The notes beneath the pieces were generated by a model. It did no database searches and had not been told where the DNA came from. It saw only the letters and a program-made list of their open reading frames with translations. This document shows positions 15,627-26,334 of a DNA stretch of 64,000 bases, one piece after another. Each line of letters opens with the position of its first letter. Position 1 is the first letter of the stretch. A program made the position numbers and the translations under genes. This DNA comes from Clostridium punense. Lineage in GTDB: Bacteria; Bacillota; Clostridia; Clostridiales; Clostridiaceae. Location: NCBI RefSeq assembly GCF_017874425.1, contig NZ_JAGGLL010000019.1:1-64000 (forward strand), given 5' to 3'.

Positions 15627-17735
15627 TTACTCACCCAAAGTAAATTTACTTAATTCTTCTTTTAACTTCAGTGAAATTTCTTTTAGATTATTTGAACTAC
15701 TCATAAACTCATTTATAGTAGCTGTAATTTCTTCAGTTGATGCAGAAACTTCCTCTGTACTAGCAGTTGATTCTTCTGATACAGCTGATATACTTTGCAT
15801 TATAGAAATTATGCTATCTTTCTTGTCTCTAGTTTGTTCTGCTGAATCGCCTATAACCTTAATTTCATCAATTAACTTATCTACAGAGTCTATTACTGTA
15901 TTAAATATCTCTTTAGTATCTTCTACAACTACATTTTGCTCTTTTACAATTTCTTTTGCATCTTCTATTGCATTTACTGCTGCTCTAGACTTCCCGCTTA
16001 TTTCACTAATAAGTCCCTGTATTCTCTTTGTAGCCTCTGAAGATTGTTCTGCTAACTTTCTAACTTCTTCAGCTACTACAGCAAACCCTCTACCCGCCTC
16101 TCCAGCTCTTGCTGCTTCAATAGCTGCATTAAGTGCTAAGAGATTTGTTTGCTCTGAAATGCTATTTATGGTTTCAGTTATTAATCCTATTTCACCTGTA
16201 GTTTTGTTCATATCTGATACTACATTAGCTACATGAGAAGTAGTCTCACTAGTCTTATCAGCTTTAACAAGTAACATGTCCACTATTTCTAGACCTTTTT
16301 TACTAATCTCATTTGTATCTTGAGAAATTTTAATCATATTATTTGTTAAGTTATCTATATTTTCTATTTCATATCCTAGCTCTTCAAAGTTTTGCACCCC
16401 TTGTCCTATGTCTTGAGTTTGACTTGAAGCACCTATAGCTAGTGCATCAATTGCAGCTGAAACTTCACTTATGGCCCCATTCGTTTGTGTACTCATCACT
16501 GAAATATTCTCAGCAGCTGTAATAACCTCATCCGACACCTCTGTAGCCTTAAACATAAGCTCACTAATACCTTTTATCATGGTATTAAAACTATTACCTA
16601 AGTCTTCAAATTCATCCTTTGACTTAATATGTACCTTTGCTGTCAAATCGCCTTCTGATGCTTTTGCAAATGCATAATCTAATTTAAAAATGTATTCAAT
16701 TATTTTCTTAGCCAAAAATCCTGATATTATAGTTGAGATAATACAGCTAATTAATCCCCACATCAGTACAGCTTTTCCTATATTTCTAACATCTTTCATC
16801 AATTCTTCTTGTTCAACAACTCCAACAATCTTCCATTTACTTTCTGGACTTGTAAAATGTACACTAAATTTCGAAGCCCCTTCATAATCGTATTCATTAA
16901 AACCACTTTCATTGTTCTTTATACTATCCCATACACTTAACTTCGAAGCGGTATCAGTTCCAATTAAAGTTCCATCAGCATGAGATATTATTGTTCCATT
17001 AGATTCAGCTATCATTACATATCCATTTTCCCCTAATTTTATGTTTGATAGTCTCTTAGAAACCTTGTTCATATCTAAATCAATGGCAACAACCCCTACT
17101 ACCTCTCCCTGATATTCAACAGTCTTTGCAAGAGTTACTGTAGCATCACCATTTTGAGGATTTTTATAAAACTCATTTATAATTACTTTTCCTCTATTTT
17201 TGACAGCCTCCGTAAACCAAGGTCTTTCAGTTAAATCAATATTTCCTAAATCAGTTTGTGGATATATGTACGTCTTTTTACTAATGCTTGTGAAATATAC
17301 ATAGGTTATGTCTGTATTATTATCTCTAAAGCCTCTAAATAAGTCCATTAAAAACTTTTCATAATTCGGGTTACCTATTTTACCATTCATTTCAACTACA
17401 TTTGTATTAGTTGACAATATATTTAACTGTGTTTTGAATGATGTAAAATAATTGTCCAACCCCCTGCTAATTTCCTGTAATGTTTGATTTGAGGATACTT
17501 CGAACCTATCCCTCATTGATTTTTTAGTATTTTTATAAGAAAGTGTTCCTATAGCTATAACTGGTATTAATGTTAAGCATATTAACATTGATACCAGCTT
17601 TACACCATACCTTGACCTAAAAATGGATTTTGCTTTTAAATTTTTTGCAACATTAGAGATTTTATTAAACTTAAAAATCTCATTTACTTTAAAAATCTTA
17701 CTACTTTCATTTTTATTCTTTTTAATACTTCTCAT
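15627..17735 (-). CDS. Methyl-accepting chemotaxis protein with dCache sensor
   Basis: This 702-residue transmembrane receptor has TM1 at about 46-67, an extracellular double-Cache-type sensor at about 75-320 ([37 protein letters not shown]), and TM2 at about 325-350. A HAMP domain (350-400) and a signalling domain (420-700) follow, with the conserved hairpin tip [19 protein letters not shown]. It passes ligand signals to CheA/CheW. No receptor C-terminal tether pentapeptide is present. ATG 17735 is preferred over an in-frame TTG at 17759 because GGGAG sits between them. No other chemotaxis genes are nearby. Confidence 0.93.
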   Translation of the reverse strand: MRSIKKNKNESSKIFKVNEIFKFNKISNVAKNLKAKSIFRSRYGVKLVSMLICLTLIPVIAIGTLSYKNTKKSMRDRFEVSSNQTLQEISRGLDNYFTSFKTQLNILSTNTNVVEMNGKIGNPNYEKFLMDLFRGFRDNNTDITYVYFTSISKKTYIYPQTDLGNIDLTERPWFTEAVKNRGKVIINEFYKNPQNGDATVTLAKTVEYQGEVVGVVAIDLDMNKVSKRLSNIKLGENGYVMIAESNGTIISHADGTLIGTDTASKLSVWDSIKNNESGFNEYDYEGASKFSVHFTSPESKWKIVGVVEQEELMKDVRNIGKAVLMWGLISCIISTIISGFLAKKIIEYIFKLDYAFAKASEGDLTAKVHIKSKDEFEDLGNSFNTMIKGISELMFKATEVSDEVITAAENISVMSTQTNGAISEVSAAIDALAIGASSQTQDIGQGVQNFEELGYEIENIDNLTNNMIKISQDTNEISKKGLEIVDMLLVKADKTSETTSHVANVVSDMNKTTGEIGLITETINSISEQTNLLALNAAIEAARAGEAGRGFAVVAEEVRKLAEQSSEATKRIQGLISEISGKSRAAVNAIEDAKEIVKEQNVVVEDTKEIFNTVIDSVDKLIDEIKVIGDSAEQTRDKKDSIISIMQSISAVSEESTASTEEVSASTEEITATINEFMSSSNNLKEISLKLKEELSKFTLGE

Positions 17736-18005
17736 TATGCTCTCTCCCAACCATGTCAAAAAATTATCAACCTTTACTATAATACCAGAATTTTGTTATA
17801 ATTGGAATAATTCTTGAAAAGTTCATAAAAATGAAATATTTTAATATTTCTTGCTCTTTAAAGTATTATATGATTTTATGGTTAAATATACATTATTTAT
17901 CATAATCCATTAGAAAACATCCTTAACTTTCAGAATTTATATACATGTAGATTGTATAAAGAAAAGTATGAATTATTTTTAGTAATTTTAAAGAATAATA
18001 GAAAT
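17736..18005. other. Intergenic region upstream of the chemoreceptor
   Basis: AT-rich sequence that should contain the chemoreceptor promoter. I find no convincing -35/-10 pair and no flagellar-sigma-type motif, RNA gene or repeat. Confidence 0.35.
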
Positions 18006-18036
18006 TGACCTCTAATCTAAAGAAGATTAGAGGTCA
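18006..18036 (-). terminator. Intrinsic terminator of the glutamate dehydrogenase gene
   Basis: Perfect 13-bp arms TGACCTCTAATCT / AGATTAGAGGTCA with a 5-nt loop are followed by a T-rich tail on the minus strand. Confidence 0.85.
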
Positions 18037-18088
18037 GTAATTAATACAAGCTGCTAAAGTGTTCTTACTTGTTTTTATATATTTTTCC

Positions 18089-19510
<1,422 letters not shown>

Positions 19511-19612
19511 TTATTTATTACTTGGCAGTTTTAGAAAGTACTTACTTTTTTCCTAATCTCTTAACTCTAACTTAAAAGCAGTGATTTTATCTAAATTCAC
19601 TAGTTTTTTAGT

Positions 19613-20254
19613 CTAACCTCCAAGGGTTATGTCTTGTTCATTGTACCAGTTTAAAGCATCATAAAAATGCTGTGGTTTAAAGTCTGGCCAATATTCATCT
19701 ATGACATAAAAATCTGAGTAAATGGATTGAACAGGAAGGAACCCACTTAATCTTCTTCTCCCACCCCAACGAATTATTAAGTCTACTCTTGAAATATCAT
19801 TGGATTGAATTTGATTAGCAATATTATTACTTTTAGAAGTAGACTTTTTAAGTTCATCCAAGTCCCATTTCCAGCTATAATTAACTAGAAAATTTACCCT
19901 AATACCACCTTTTCCAAAAACTCTTCTAGTGGTATAAGGAAGTAGTTCTTCTGGGAACATAGGCGACTTTGTATTCCCTATAACCAGTAATTCTGCATCC
20001 TCATTTGCAAGAATCCTAACCGCATTAATGCAAGCTTCTGTGAAGGCTTCTCTTTGCTCAGTAGGTCTTTTAGTATTATCAACAGTAAAGCCATAATAGG
20101 TTACTTCTTTTACCCCAACACTTTGACATAGCTTAAAAAGAACTAGCCCTGGGTCAATTCCTGCAACATAACCTTTTTCTCTTCCAAATCCTTTATTTTC
20201 TGCCCATCTTCTATTTCCATCTGGGATTATTCCAATGTGATTAGGTACTCTCAT
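19613..20254 (-). CDS. Divergent cis-prenyltransferase (undecaprenyl-diphosphate-synthase-like)
   Basis: This 213-residue protein has the UppS family signature HIGIIPDGNRRWAENKG with the catalytic Asp, then YYGFTVDNTKRP and the C-terminal RRRLSGFLPVQSIYSDFYV and YWPDF. It is about 35 residues shorter than standard UppS (~250), and the usual IRTSGE before RRLS is replaced by IRWGGR. It could be a second prenyl chain synthase with a different product length, beside a housekeeping uppS elsewhere. It is not in the usual frr-uppS-cdsA context. AGGAGG precedes the ATG. Confidence 0.8.
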   Translation of the reverse strand: MRVPNHIGIIPDGNRRWAENKGFGREKGYVAGIDPGLVLFKLCQSVGVKEVTYYGFTVDNTKRPTEQREAFTEACINAVRILANEDAELLVIGNTKSPMFPEELLPYTTRRVFGKGGIRVNFLVNYSWKWDLDELKKSTSKSNNIANQIQSNDISRVDLIIRWGGRRRLSGFLPVQSIYSDFYVIDEYWPDFKPQHFYDALNWYNEQDITLGG

Positions 20255-20520
20255 ATGTTCCTCCTAAATTTCTTCATAGATTATTTAATATATTAGGTTA
20301 ATGCTAAATTAATATTTTCATTAAAATTAATACCTATTAAATTATTTCTGTGCTCAATTTAGCAACATAGTTATGTATGTTTACACATTATTGATTATTG
20401 ACATATTTAAAATAACTAATCAAAAACTTTCCTGAGTAATTTGGAGATTTATATTTATTCTTAATTGTTAAAAGTGGCTTTTTAAATAATAAAATAGTAT
20501 GTTATCCACCATTTAATAAA
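20255..20520. other. Intergenic region
   Basis: AT-rich sequence upstream of the prenyltransferase, presumably carrying its promoter. Nothing else can be recognised. Confidence 0.35.
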
Positions 20521-20555
20521 GCTTCAGCTACCTGTATTGACACGTAGGCTGAAGC
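20521..20555. terminator. Hairpin between the tRNA operon and the prenyltransferase
   Basis: GCTTCAGCTAC pairs with GTAGGCTGAAGC (one bulged G) across a 12-nt loop. The T-tract is weak on both sides, so it may be a back-up terminator or a leader hairpin. Confidence 0.4.
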
Positions 20556-20617
20556 CCTATAAAACTAGGTTTTTACTGTGATTTCAAATCCACAACTCTT
20601 AGTTTTTTATATAACAA

Positions 20618-20652
20618 AAAACCTTAAAGTCTCATAAAAAACTTTAAGGTTT
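20618..20652 (-). terminator. Intrinsic terminator of the tRNA-Lys operon
   Basis: Thirteen-bp arms AAAACCTTAAAGT / ACTTTAAGGTTTT abut the encoded CCA end of the tRNA. A T-run follows on the minus strand. Confidence 0.8.
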
Positions 20653-20728
20653 TGGTGCGTCATCAGGGGTTCGAACCCTGGACCCCTTGATTAAGAGTCA
20701 AGTGCTCTGCCAACTGAGCTAATGACAC
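20653..20728 (-). tRNA. tRNA-Lys (CUU)
   Basis: A 76-nt gene including an encoded CCA. The acceptor stem GTGTCAT/ATGACGC, D loop, anticodon arm CTTGA-CTCTTAA-TCAAG and T arm all fold. Anticodon CTT reads AAG. It lies 7 bp after a near-identical copy. Confidence 0.95.
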
Positions 20729-20735
20729 AAATATG

Positions 20736-20811
20736 TGGTGCGCCATCAGGGGCTCGAACCCTGGACCCCTTGATTAAGAGTCAAGTGCTCTACCAACTGA
20801 GCTAATGGCAC
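20736..20811 (-). tRNA. tRNA-Lys (CUU), first copy of the pair
   Basis: A 76-nt gene with the same anticodon arm as its neighbour. It differs at a few positions, including the acceptor stem (GTGCCAT/ATGGCGC) and the T arm. CCA is encoded. It is transcribed first from the promoter at 20833-20861. Confidence 0.95.
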
Positions 20812-20832
20812 ACAAGTTTTGCTTACAAAGAT

Positions 20833-20861
20833 ATTGTACTACTTTGATACATATATGTAAA
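20833..20861 (-). promoter_or_regulatory. Promoter of the tRNA-Lys operon
   Basis: On the minus strand TTTACA and TACAAT are spaced 17 bp apart and end 21 bp before the tRNA 5' end. Confidence 0.6.
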
Positions 20862-21066
20862 TAACTATTTTAATATCTAATATATGGTTTTGAATTCATT
20901 GATAAATTATATTCTATGTAAGCTAATCAATTATGATTAATATCTATGTCACCAATTAACATTAGTTATTCAATGTTCTAAATTATATAAAAGACCCTAA
21001 ATTAACTTTATTAAAAAATTAAATTCAGAGTCTCTATCTTAATGTTTATTCCATTATAGTGTTTTA

Positions 21067-22275
21067 CTACTCATATCTTAAGGCTTCTATAGGATCTAGA
21101 TCTGCTGCTTTCTTAGCTGGATAAATTCCAAAGAATATTCCTACTGCTGAGGAGAAAATTATGGTTCCAATAATTACTCCAGGTGATACTACTGGGGTAA
21201 TATTTGCAAATTTTCCAAGGCCATAAGCTAAGATTATGCCTAGTATCATCCCAATTATTCCTCCAATAAGAGTTATAATTACTGACTCTGTTAGGAATTG
21301 AAGAAGAATGGTTTTAGTAGTAGCTCCAATAGCTTTTCTAATTCCAATTTCTCTTGTACGTTCTGTAACAGAAACCAGCATTATATTCATAACCCCTATA
21401 CCCCCAACAATTAAAGATATGGCTGCCACTGCCCCAATAAAAGCTGTAAAGATTCCAAGCACTTTATTAACTTGATCAAGCTGCTTTAAAACATTCTCTG
21501 CTTTATATACTTCTCTTTCTCTATTTCCATGTCTATTTTCTAATAGCTTTATGGTAGTAATTCCTGCAGCTTCTATATTTTTTTTATCATCTGAAGTTAT
21601 CATAACGCTACTAATTAAAGTATCATTTGGAAATAGTTGCATTACAAACCGTGTTGGCACATAAGCCATCACAGGCATATTTTCATCACTCATACCAAAG
21701 GTATCAAATTGACTTTTACTAATTCCAATGATTGTAGCCTTTTTCGAAGCAGTTTTAGGACCAACTGTTACAACTTTACCTACTGCATCCTCATACCCAA
21801 ATAAAGCTTTTGCAGAAACTTGATCAATTATAGCTACTGCTTTTCCTTCTAAAGTTTCACTGGCATTATAATACCTTCCATAGAGCATCTCAATATTTTG
21901 AAGATGTTTTAAATCCTCACTTCCACCAATTAATACAACAGATTTTGATGCTTTCTCTGAAACTATGCTACCTCTCTTTTGAAGTACAGGTGTAGCATAC
22001 TTTACCATAGGAAGTCTTTCTTTAATCTGACTTACATCTTCTTCCGTAATATAATCACTAGTACTAGCATTTGCAGTTCTCACACTAATAGTAACACTAG
22101 AAGAACCTATTTTCTCAAACTCACTAGTTATAGTTTTTTGTCCTCCCTCGCCAAGAGATACAATAGCTATAACTGAGCTAATTCCTATAATAATCCCTAG
22201 CATTGTAAGAAAGGATCTCATTTTATTTGCAATAATACTGTCTAGTGCCATCTTAAAGTTTTCTATAATATTCAT
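21067..22275 (-). CDS. MacB-type ABC transporter permease
   Basis: This 402-residue permease starts with a cytoplasmic and membrane segment (ANKMRSFLTMLGIIIGISSVIAI), followed by a large extracellular MacB-type domain (about 45-270). The FtsX-like three-helix C-terminus follows (IGVMNIMLVSVTERTREIGIRKAIGA at about 295-320). It ends in the typical DPIEALRYE. It forms an efflux system with the ATPase and adaptor encoded just upstream. The gap to the ATPase gene is 12 bp, and GGAGGAGG precedes the ATG. Likely substrates are peptides or hydrophobic drugs. Confidence 0.93.
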   Translation of the reverse strand: MNIIENFKMALDSIIANKMRSFLTMLGIIIGISSVIAIVSLGEGGQKTITSEFEKIGSSSVTISVRTANASTSDYITEEDVSQIKERLPMVKYATPVLQKRGSIVSEKASKSVVLIGGSEDLKHLQNIEMLYGRYYNASETLEGKAVAIIDQVSAKALFGYEDAVGKVVTVGPKTASKKATIIGISKSQFDTFGMSDENMPVMAYVPTRFVMQLFPNDTLISSVMITSDDKKNIEAAGITTIKLLENRHGNREREVYKAENVLKQLDQVNKVLGIFTAFIGAVAAISLIVGGIGVMNIMLVSVTERTREIGIRKAIGATTKTILLQFLTESVIITLIGGIIGMILGIILAYGLGKFANITPVVSPGVIIGTIIFSSAVGIFFGIYPAKKAADLDPIEALRYE

Positions 22276-22287
22276 GGTATCCTCCTC

Positions 22288-22980
22288 CTACAGCAGAATT
22301 CTATTTTTTACATCTTCATCAGAAACTATTTCCCCATCCCGAAAACGTACAATTCTCTTAGTATATTGAGCTACATCTGGCTCATGAGTAACCATAATGA
22401 TAGTAGCTCCTTCATTATTTAACCCTTGAAATATCCTTAAAATTTCTTCAGTGGATTTAGAATCTAAGTTTCCTGTTGGTTCATCAGCCATAATAACAGA
22501 AGGATTGTTAACTATAGCTCTAGCAATAGCAACCCTTTGCTTTTGTCCACCTGAAATTTCATTTGGTTTATGTTTAACCCTATCTTCAAGGCCAACTCTC
22601 TTTAAAGCAAGAAGAGCCTTTTCTCTTCTCTCTTTTGGTGATACTCCTGCATAAGTCATTGGAAGTTCTACGTTTTCAAGAATAGTCATTCTTGGGAGAA
22701 GATTAAAAGCTTGAAAAACAAAGCCAATTTCCTTATTTCTTATATGGGCCAGTTCATCATCCTTCATTTTGGATATATCCTTATTGTTTAACAAATATTT
22801 TCCACCATCTAATTTGTCTAAGCATCCTAGAATATTCATAAGAGTAGATTTTCCTGATCCTGAAGGTCCCATGATGGATGTAAATTCTCCTTGCTCAATT
22901 CTAAGGCTAACACTTCTTAAAGCTGTAAACTTTAGTTCACCAGTGGAATAGATCTTTACCAGGTCCTTAACTTCAACCAT
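22288..22980 (-). CDS. ABC transporter ATP-binding protein (MacB/LolD type)
   Basis: This 230-residue ATPase has Walker [11 protein letters not shown]-loop [13 protein letters not shown], signature SGGQKQR, Walker [13 protein letters not shown] and switch His in VTHEPD. It powers the MacB-type permease encoded 12 bp downstream. Only 2 bp separate it from the adaptor gene upstream, so the operon is tight. AGGAGG precedes the ATG. Confidence 0.95.
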   Translation of the reverse strand: MVEVKDLVKIYSTGELKFTALRSVSLRIEQGEFTSIMGPSGSGKSTLMNILGCLDKLDGGKYLLNNKDISKMKDDELAHIRNKEIGFVFQAFNLLPRMTILENVELPMTYAGVSPKERREKALLALKRVGLEDRVKHKPNEISGGQKQRVAIARAIVNNPSVIMADEPTGNLDSKSTEEILRIFQGLNNEGATIIMVTHEPDVAQYTKRIVRFRDGEIVSDEDVKNRILL

Positions 22981-22982
22981 AA

Positions 22983-24158
22983 CTATTCCTCCTTCTTGCT
23001 TTCTATAACCTTATCTCCATCTTTTAAATCCGTGGTATTTAAAATTATAGCTTGATTTTCCTCTAAACCTTCAACTACTTCAATTTCTGTATCTGATTGA
23101 AGTCCAACCTTTACTTCTTTTTTCTTTGCTAACCCATTTTCAATTACAAACACAAAGTTTTTTCCATCCTTTTCGGTAACTAATGTTTCAACTGGAATTT
23201 TAAGTGCATCTGCCACAGTTCCAGTTAATATATTTACATCTGTGTCAAAGTCTACTTTTAACTCTGGCGCAGCTTCTAGTACATCAATGTCTGCGCTTAA
23301 ATTCCCTTCACTACTTCCTCCAGTAGCCACCATTGCCGCGTTACCTTGCTTGCTAGCAGATGGGCTAATGAAATCAACCTGACCTTTGTAGACTTTATTA
23401 TTATTTTTCACTTCAGCATTTTGTCCTACCTTAACTTTTTCAGTATCGAATTTATTTAGTGAAATAGTTAATTTAAGACTGTTTAAATCTTGAAGAGTTA
23501 CTACTGCCATATTTGGAGTAGACATAGCGCCTACTGTTCCAGCTAAAGAGGTAATTACACCATCAAACTCTGCCACTATTCCATCTTTAACTGCATCATA
23601 CTTGCTTTGTACTGCATCTAAAGAAGTCTTTGCTAGAGCTATTGAATTATCTAACTGCTTCACCTTTTCAGAGGACATACTTTGCATTGCATCTCTTTGT
23701 TGTTTTAAAGTTGGAACTTGAACCTTATCCTGAGGATTTGTACTTTCTTCTAGTTCCTTTATTTTTTTATCAAGTTCTGTTTTTTTATCCTCTAAACTCT
23801 TATTTTGATTAACAGCATCTTGTTTTTGCAACTGAGCATTGCTATATTGAATTTCTGCTTGTTTAAGCTGAACATTTAAATCAGATGTGTCGTAAGTTAC
23901 AAGAACATCACCTTTTTTAACAGCATCTCCAACTTTCACATTTACTTTATCAATTTTAAGTCCACTTCCGAAGTATTCCTTAACATTTTTAGATTTTACT
24001 GTACCTGATGTGGATAAGTATGAGTTTAACTCTCCTCTTTGAACCTTATGTAAATTAACTTGTTTTCCTTTATTTCCTTTTGAGTTAAAAGCTGCTACTC
24101 CAAATATAATAGCAATCAAAATTATAACAACCGTTATTACTAAACCTTTTTTCTTCAT
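22983..24158 (-). CDS. Efflux adaptor subunit (HlyD/RND-MFP type)
   Basis: This 391-residue membrane-fusion-type protein has an N-terminal anchor (about 5-24), a first lipoyl half (KVNVKVGDAVKKGDVLVTYD), and a helical hairpin of about 95 residues. The second lipoyl half is VAEFDGVITSLAG, and beta-barrel and membrane-proximal domains end in ETEIEVVEGLEENQAIIL-type motifs. In Firmicutes such adaptors work with MacB-type permeases without an outer membrane. The gene lies between marR and the ATPase, with 17-bp and 2-bp gaps. Confidence 0.92.
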   Translation of the reverse strand: MKKKGLVITVVIILIAIIFGVAAFNSKGNKGKQVNLHKVQRGELNSYLSTSGTVKSKNVKEYFGSGLKIDKVNVKVGDAVKKGDVLVTYDTSDLNVQLKQAEIQYSNAQLQKQDAVNQNKSLEDKKTELDKKIKELEESTNPQDKVQVPTLKQQRDAMQSMSSEKVKQLDNSIALAKTSLDAVQSKYDAVKDGIVAEFDGVITSLAGTVGAMSTPNMAVVTLQDLNSLKLTISLNKFDTEKVKVGQNAEVKNNNKVYKGQVDFISPSASKQGNAAMVATGGSSEGNLSADIDVLEAAPELKVDFDTDVNILTGTVADALKIPVETLVTEKDGKNFVFVIENGLAKKKEVKVGLQSDTEIEVVEGLEENQAIILNTTDLKDGDKVIESKKEE

Positions 24159-24175
24159 TTTAAAATTCCCCTCAC

Positions 24176-24619
24176 TTAATTTATTGTACTATTACCTTCT
24201 AATACTTCCTTCAGTGTTTCTAAGCCATCAATTATTTTTTTTGAATTTTCCTCACTACAATCCTTTAAAAGCTCCTCAAAGTAATTCTTTATTTTATCTT
24301 GAAAATCTACATTTATTTTCCCAAATTCCTCTGTAAGTTCAACCCTAACTACTCTTCTATCCTTTTCATCTCTAATTCTTCTCACGGCCTCAATTTTCTC
24401 TAATCTATCAACAATACCTGATACTGTGCTGTTTGATAAATTAATCTTTTCACTTATTTCACTGATTTTCATAGATTTATTATTACAAAGTACCCCTGCT
24501 ACCATTATCTGAGGTGGAGTTAATCCTATTTCACAAAAATATTCTTTAAAGTTATCTTGAACTAATGAATTTATATCCCTTAGAAGCTTGGAAATAGCTT
24601 GGCCATTGCTTTCCTTCAT
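24176..24619 (-). CDS. MarR family transcriptional regulator
   Basis: This 147-residue winged-helix protein has a central recognition region SEISEKINLSNSTVSGIVDRLE (quoted in part) and a wing containing IRDEKDRRVVRVEL, typical of MarR. It is the first gene of the efflux operon (marR, adaptor, ATPase, permease) and most likely represses that operon until an inducer binds. AGGAGG precedes the ATG. A perfect 12-bp palindrome lies 62 bp upstream of the start codon. Confidence 0.93.
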   Translation of the reverse strand: MKESNGQAISKLLRDINSLVQDNFKEYFCEIGLTPPQIMVAGVLCNNKSMKISEISEKINLSNSTVSGIVDRLEKIEAVRRIRDEKDRRVVRVELTEEFGKINVDFQDKIKNYFEELLKDCSEENSKKIIDGLETLKEVLEGNSTIN

Positions 24620-24680
24620 TACACAAATCCTCCTATCCTATTGTAAAAATTTATAAGTAGTCATATACATATACATATAC

Positions 24681-24692
24681 TATAGGCCTATA
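24681..24692. promoter_or_regulatory. Palindrome upstream of marR
   Basis: TATAGGCCTATA is a perfect 12-bp palindrome 62 bp before the marR start, embedded in ATATAC repeats. It is a plausible MarR operator. Binding is inferred from position only. Confidence 0.4.
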
Positions 24693-24800
24693 TGATAGAT
24701 TTTATTTTATCCGCCCTTAAAAGGCTTAGAGTAATCAGAATAAATTTTATGTATAAGTTATGTCTTAACTCTAATATCCTATAGATAATATCCCATAAAG

Positions 24801-24855
24801 TATTTTCTATAATAATATTTCGTATACGAATATTTTCTATGCATATATTTTCTAT
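24801..24855. repeat. Triple direct repeat and palindrome
   Basis: TATTTTCTAT occurs three times, starting at 24801, 24831 and 24846 (spacings 30 and 15 bp). The perfect palindrome TTCGTATACGAA lies between the first two (24819-24830). It sits about 200 bp upstream of marR, in a gap with no other gene. Confidence 0.5.
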
Positions 24856-24971
24856 TATAAATGTTTATATCTATTAGTCAATAATTATTATTTACTTATC
24901 CCTCTATTAAAATTAAAGGAAATCTAGTTATGTTTTTTTGATTATTATGTTATAAAACTTTAAAGCAATAA

Positions 24972-25003
24972 AAATAACGCTTGCAATTTTGCAAACGTTA
25001 TTT
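24972..25003 (-). terminator. Intrinsic terminator of the DUF362 gene
   Basis: Fifteen-nt arms AAATAACGCTTGCAA / TTGCAAACGTTATTT (one mismatch) are followed by a T-rich tail on the minus strand. Confidence 0.8.
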
Positions 25004-25016
25004 ATATTGCTTTAAT

Positions 25017-26045
25017 TTATATATTGTTAATTTCTATAAGTTCGTAATTAGTTGTTCCTAATCCTATTTTTTCTGCGTGACTAAGGGAATTTCTGCCCTT
25101 TTCAAAAAGCTTTTGTCCGCTATTTTTTTGAATTAAGTCTAAGCATGCTGTATCTAAAGCTACAGGGTCTTTTCCAGCAAGAATACCAATATTAGCTGCG
25201 ATTGGCTTCATAGCTGTACCAGCACAATCACACTCTTTAGTAATATTATGAACAAAGGTAATGTATATGATGTCCTTATCCTTTGCTGCTCCATAAGCAT
25301 ACTCTGAAAGCTTCTCAAAAAAATGAGAGCCTCCCCAAGTGTTTTCAATTGCTCCTTGAGGACATACAGCAATACACCCTGCACAACCAATACACTTATT
25401 CTCATCAATTACTGCTACATCCGAAGTTTCAATGGCATTAAAGTTACATTTATTCACACAAATACCACAAGTGATACATCTCTCAGCATCCACCTGAGGA
25501 GATATACCAGAGTGCTGCTCTAACTTTCCACCTCTCGCAGCAAATCCCATAGCAAGCTGTTTTAATGCCCCTCCAAATCCAGCTTCTGCATGTCCTTTGA
25601 AATGGCTCATAACAATAAATTGTTTGTACTTTCCATAACCTTTACCAATTTTACACTTACTTACATACTCTTTATTTATTTCTACTTCGTCATAGTCTGT
25701 TCCAATATCTCCATCTGCAATTATAATAGGAATTTGCGTGAAACCATGTGCTTTTGCTGTTGCAATATGAAGATCCGTAGTAGTTCTTGAGCCTCTATAT
25801 AGCACATTAGTTTCGATGTAAGATGGATCTACGCCATTTTCTTTTAGATAATTTATGGTTTCATCATAGCATTTAGCTGGAATAAAGGTTTTGTTTCCTT
25901 TTTCACCAAAGTGAACCTTTATAGGTACTTCTTTTTCAAACTTATGTCCAGTTTCTGATACTACTGTTTTTAATAGTTCTAAAGCCTCTTTTCCAAGCTT
26001 TTCATAATCAGACTCTGAATTTTTAATAAAAAATACTTTACTCAA
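25017..26045 (-). CDS. DUF362 domain protein with two [4Fe-4S] clusters
   Basis: This 342-residue protein has an N-terminal DUF362 domain (about 1-180), with an insert of two ferredoxin-type motifs: C-x2-C-x2-C-x3-C at CITCGICVNKC, and CIGCAGCIAVC near residues 190-235. The conserved VMSHFKGHAEAGFGGALKQL and the final KDPVALDTACLDLI are family features. The protein binds two iron-sulfur clusters and probably takes part in electron transfer or metal-cluster chemistry. The reaction is unknown. The start is TTG behind GGGAG. It is monocistronic. Confidence 0.9.
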   Translation of the reverse strand: MSKVFFIKNSESDYEKLGKEALELLKTVVSETGHKFEKEVPIKVHFGEKGNKTFIPAKCYDETINYLKENGVDPSYIETNVLYRGSRTTTDLHIATAKAHGFTQIPIIIADGDIGTDYDEVEINKEYVSKCKIGKGYGKYKQFIVMSHFKGHAEAGFGGALKQLAMGFAARGGKLEQHSGISPQVDAERCITCGICVNKCNFNAIETSDVAVIDENKCIGCAGCIAVCPQGAIENTWGGSHFFEKLSEYAYGAAKDKDIIYITFVHNITKECDCAGTAMKPIAANIGILAGKDPVALDTACLDLIQKNSGQKLFEKGRNSLSHAEKIGLGTTNYELIEINNI

Positions 26046-26267
26046 ATTAACAACTCCCTTTATGTAGAATTCCTATGTATGTTTTAATATTTCCCTTATT
26101 TATATATATAACTAGCTTAGAGTAGTAATACTTACAAGCTTTAATTATTATTATATACCACTGTTCTTAATAATACCAATATGACTATGAAAAACCTAAT
26201 TAACTCGTGAATTATTTTCATATACTAGGGATATGAAAGGATAAATATTTATTGCTTGATACTAAGT

Positions 26268-26311
26268 AAGCCAAGTATAATAGAAAAATATTTTTCTATT
26301 ATACTTGGCTT
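26268..26311 (-). terminator. Strong intrinsic terminator of the PlsY-like gene
   Basis: Perfect 21-bp arms (26268-26288 and 26291-26311) with a 2-nt formal loop. Its symmetric A/T ends could stop transcription from either side. Confidence 0.85.
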
Positions 26312-26334
26312 TCAAATTATAATTGAAATCTACT

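Noticed and set aside
15811-16236. Plus-strand reading frame opposite the chemoreceptor gene
   Set aside because: Ser/Thr-rich antisense frame of a conserved signalling domain.
24801-24855. CRISPR-like or iteron origin repeats
   Set aside because: Only three 10-bp repeats, no spacers of constant length, no cas or rep genes.
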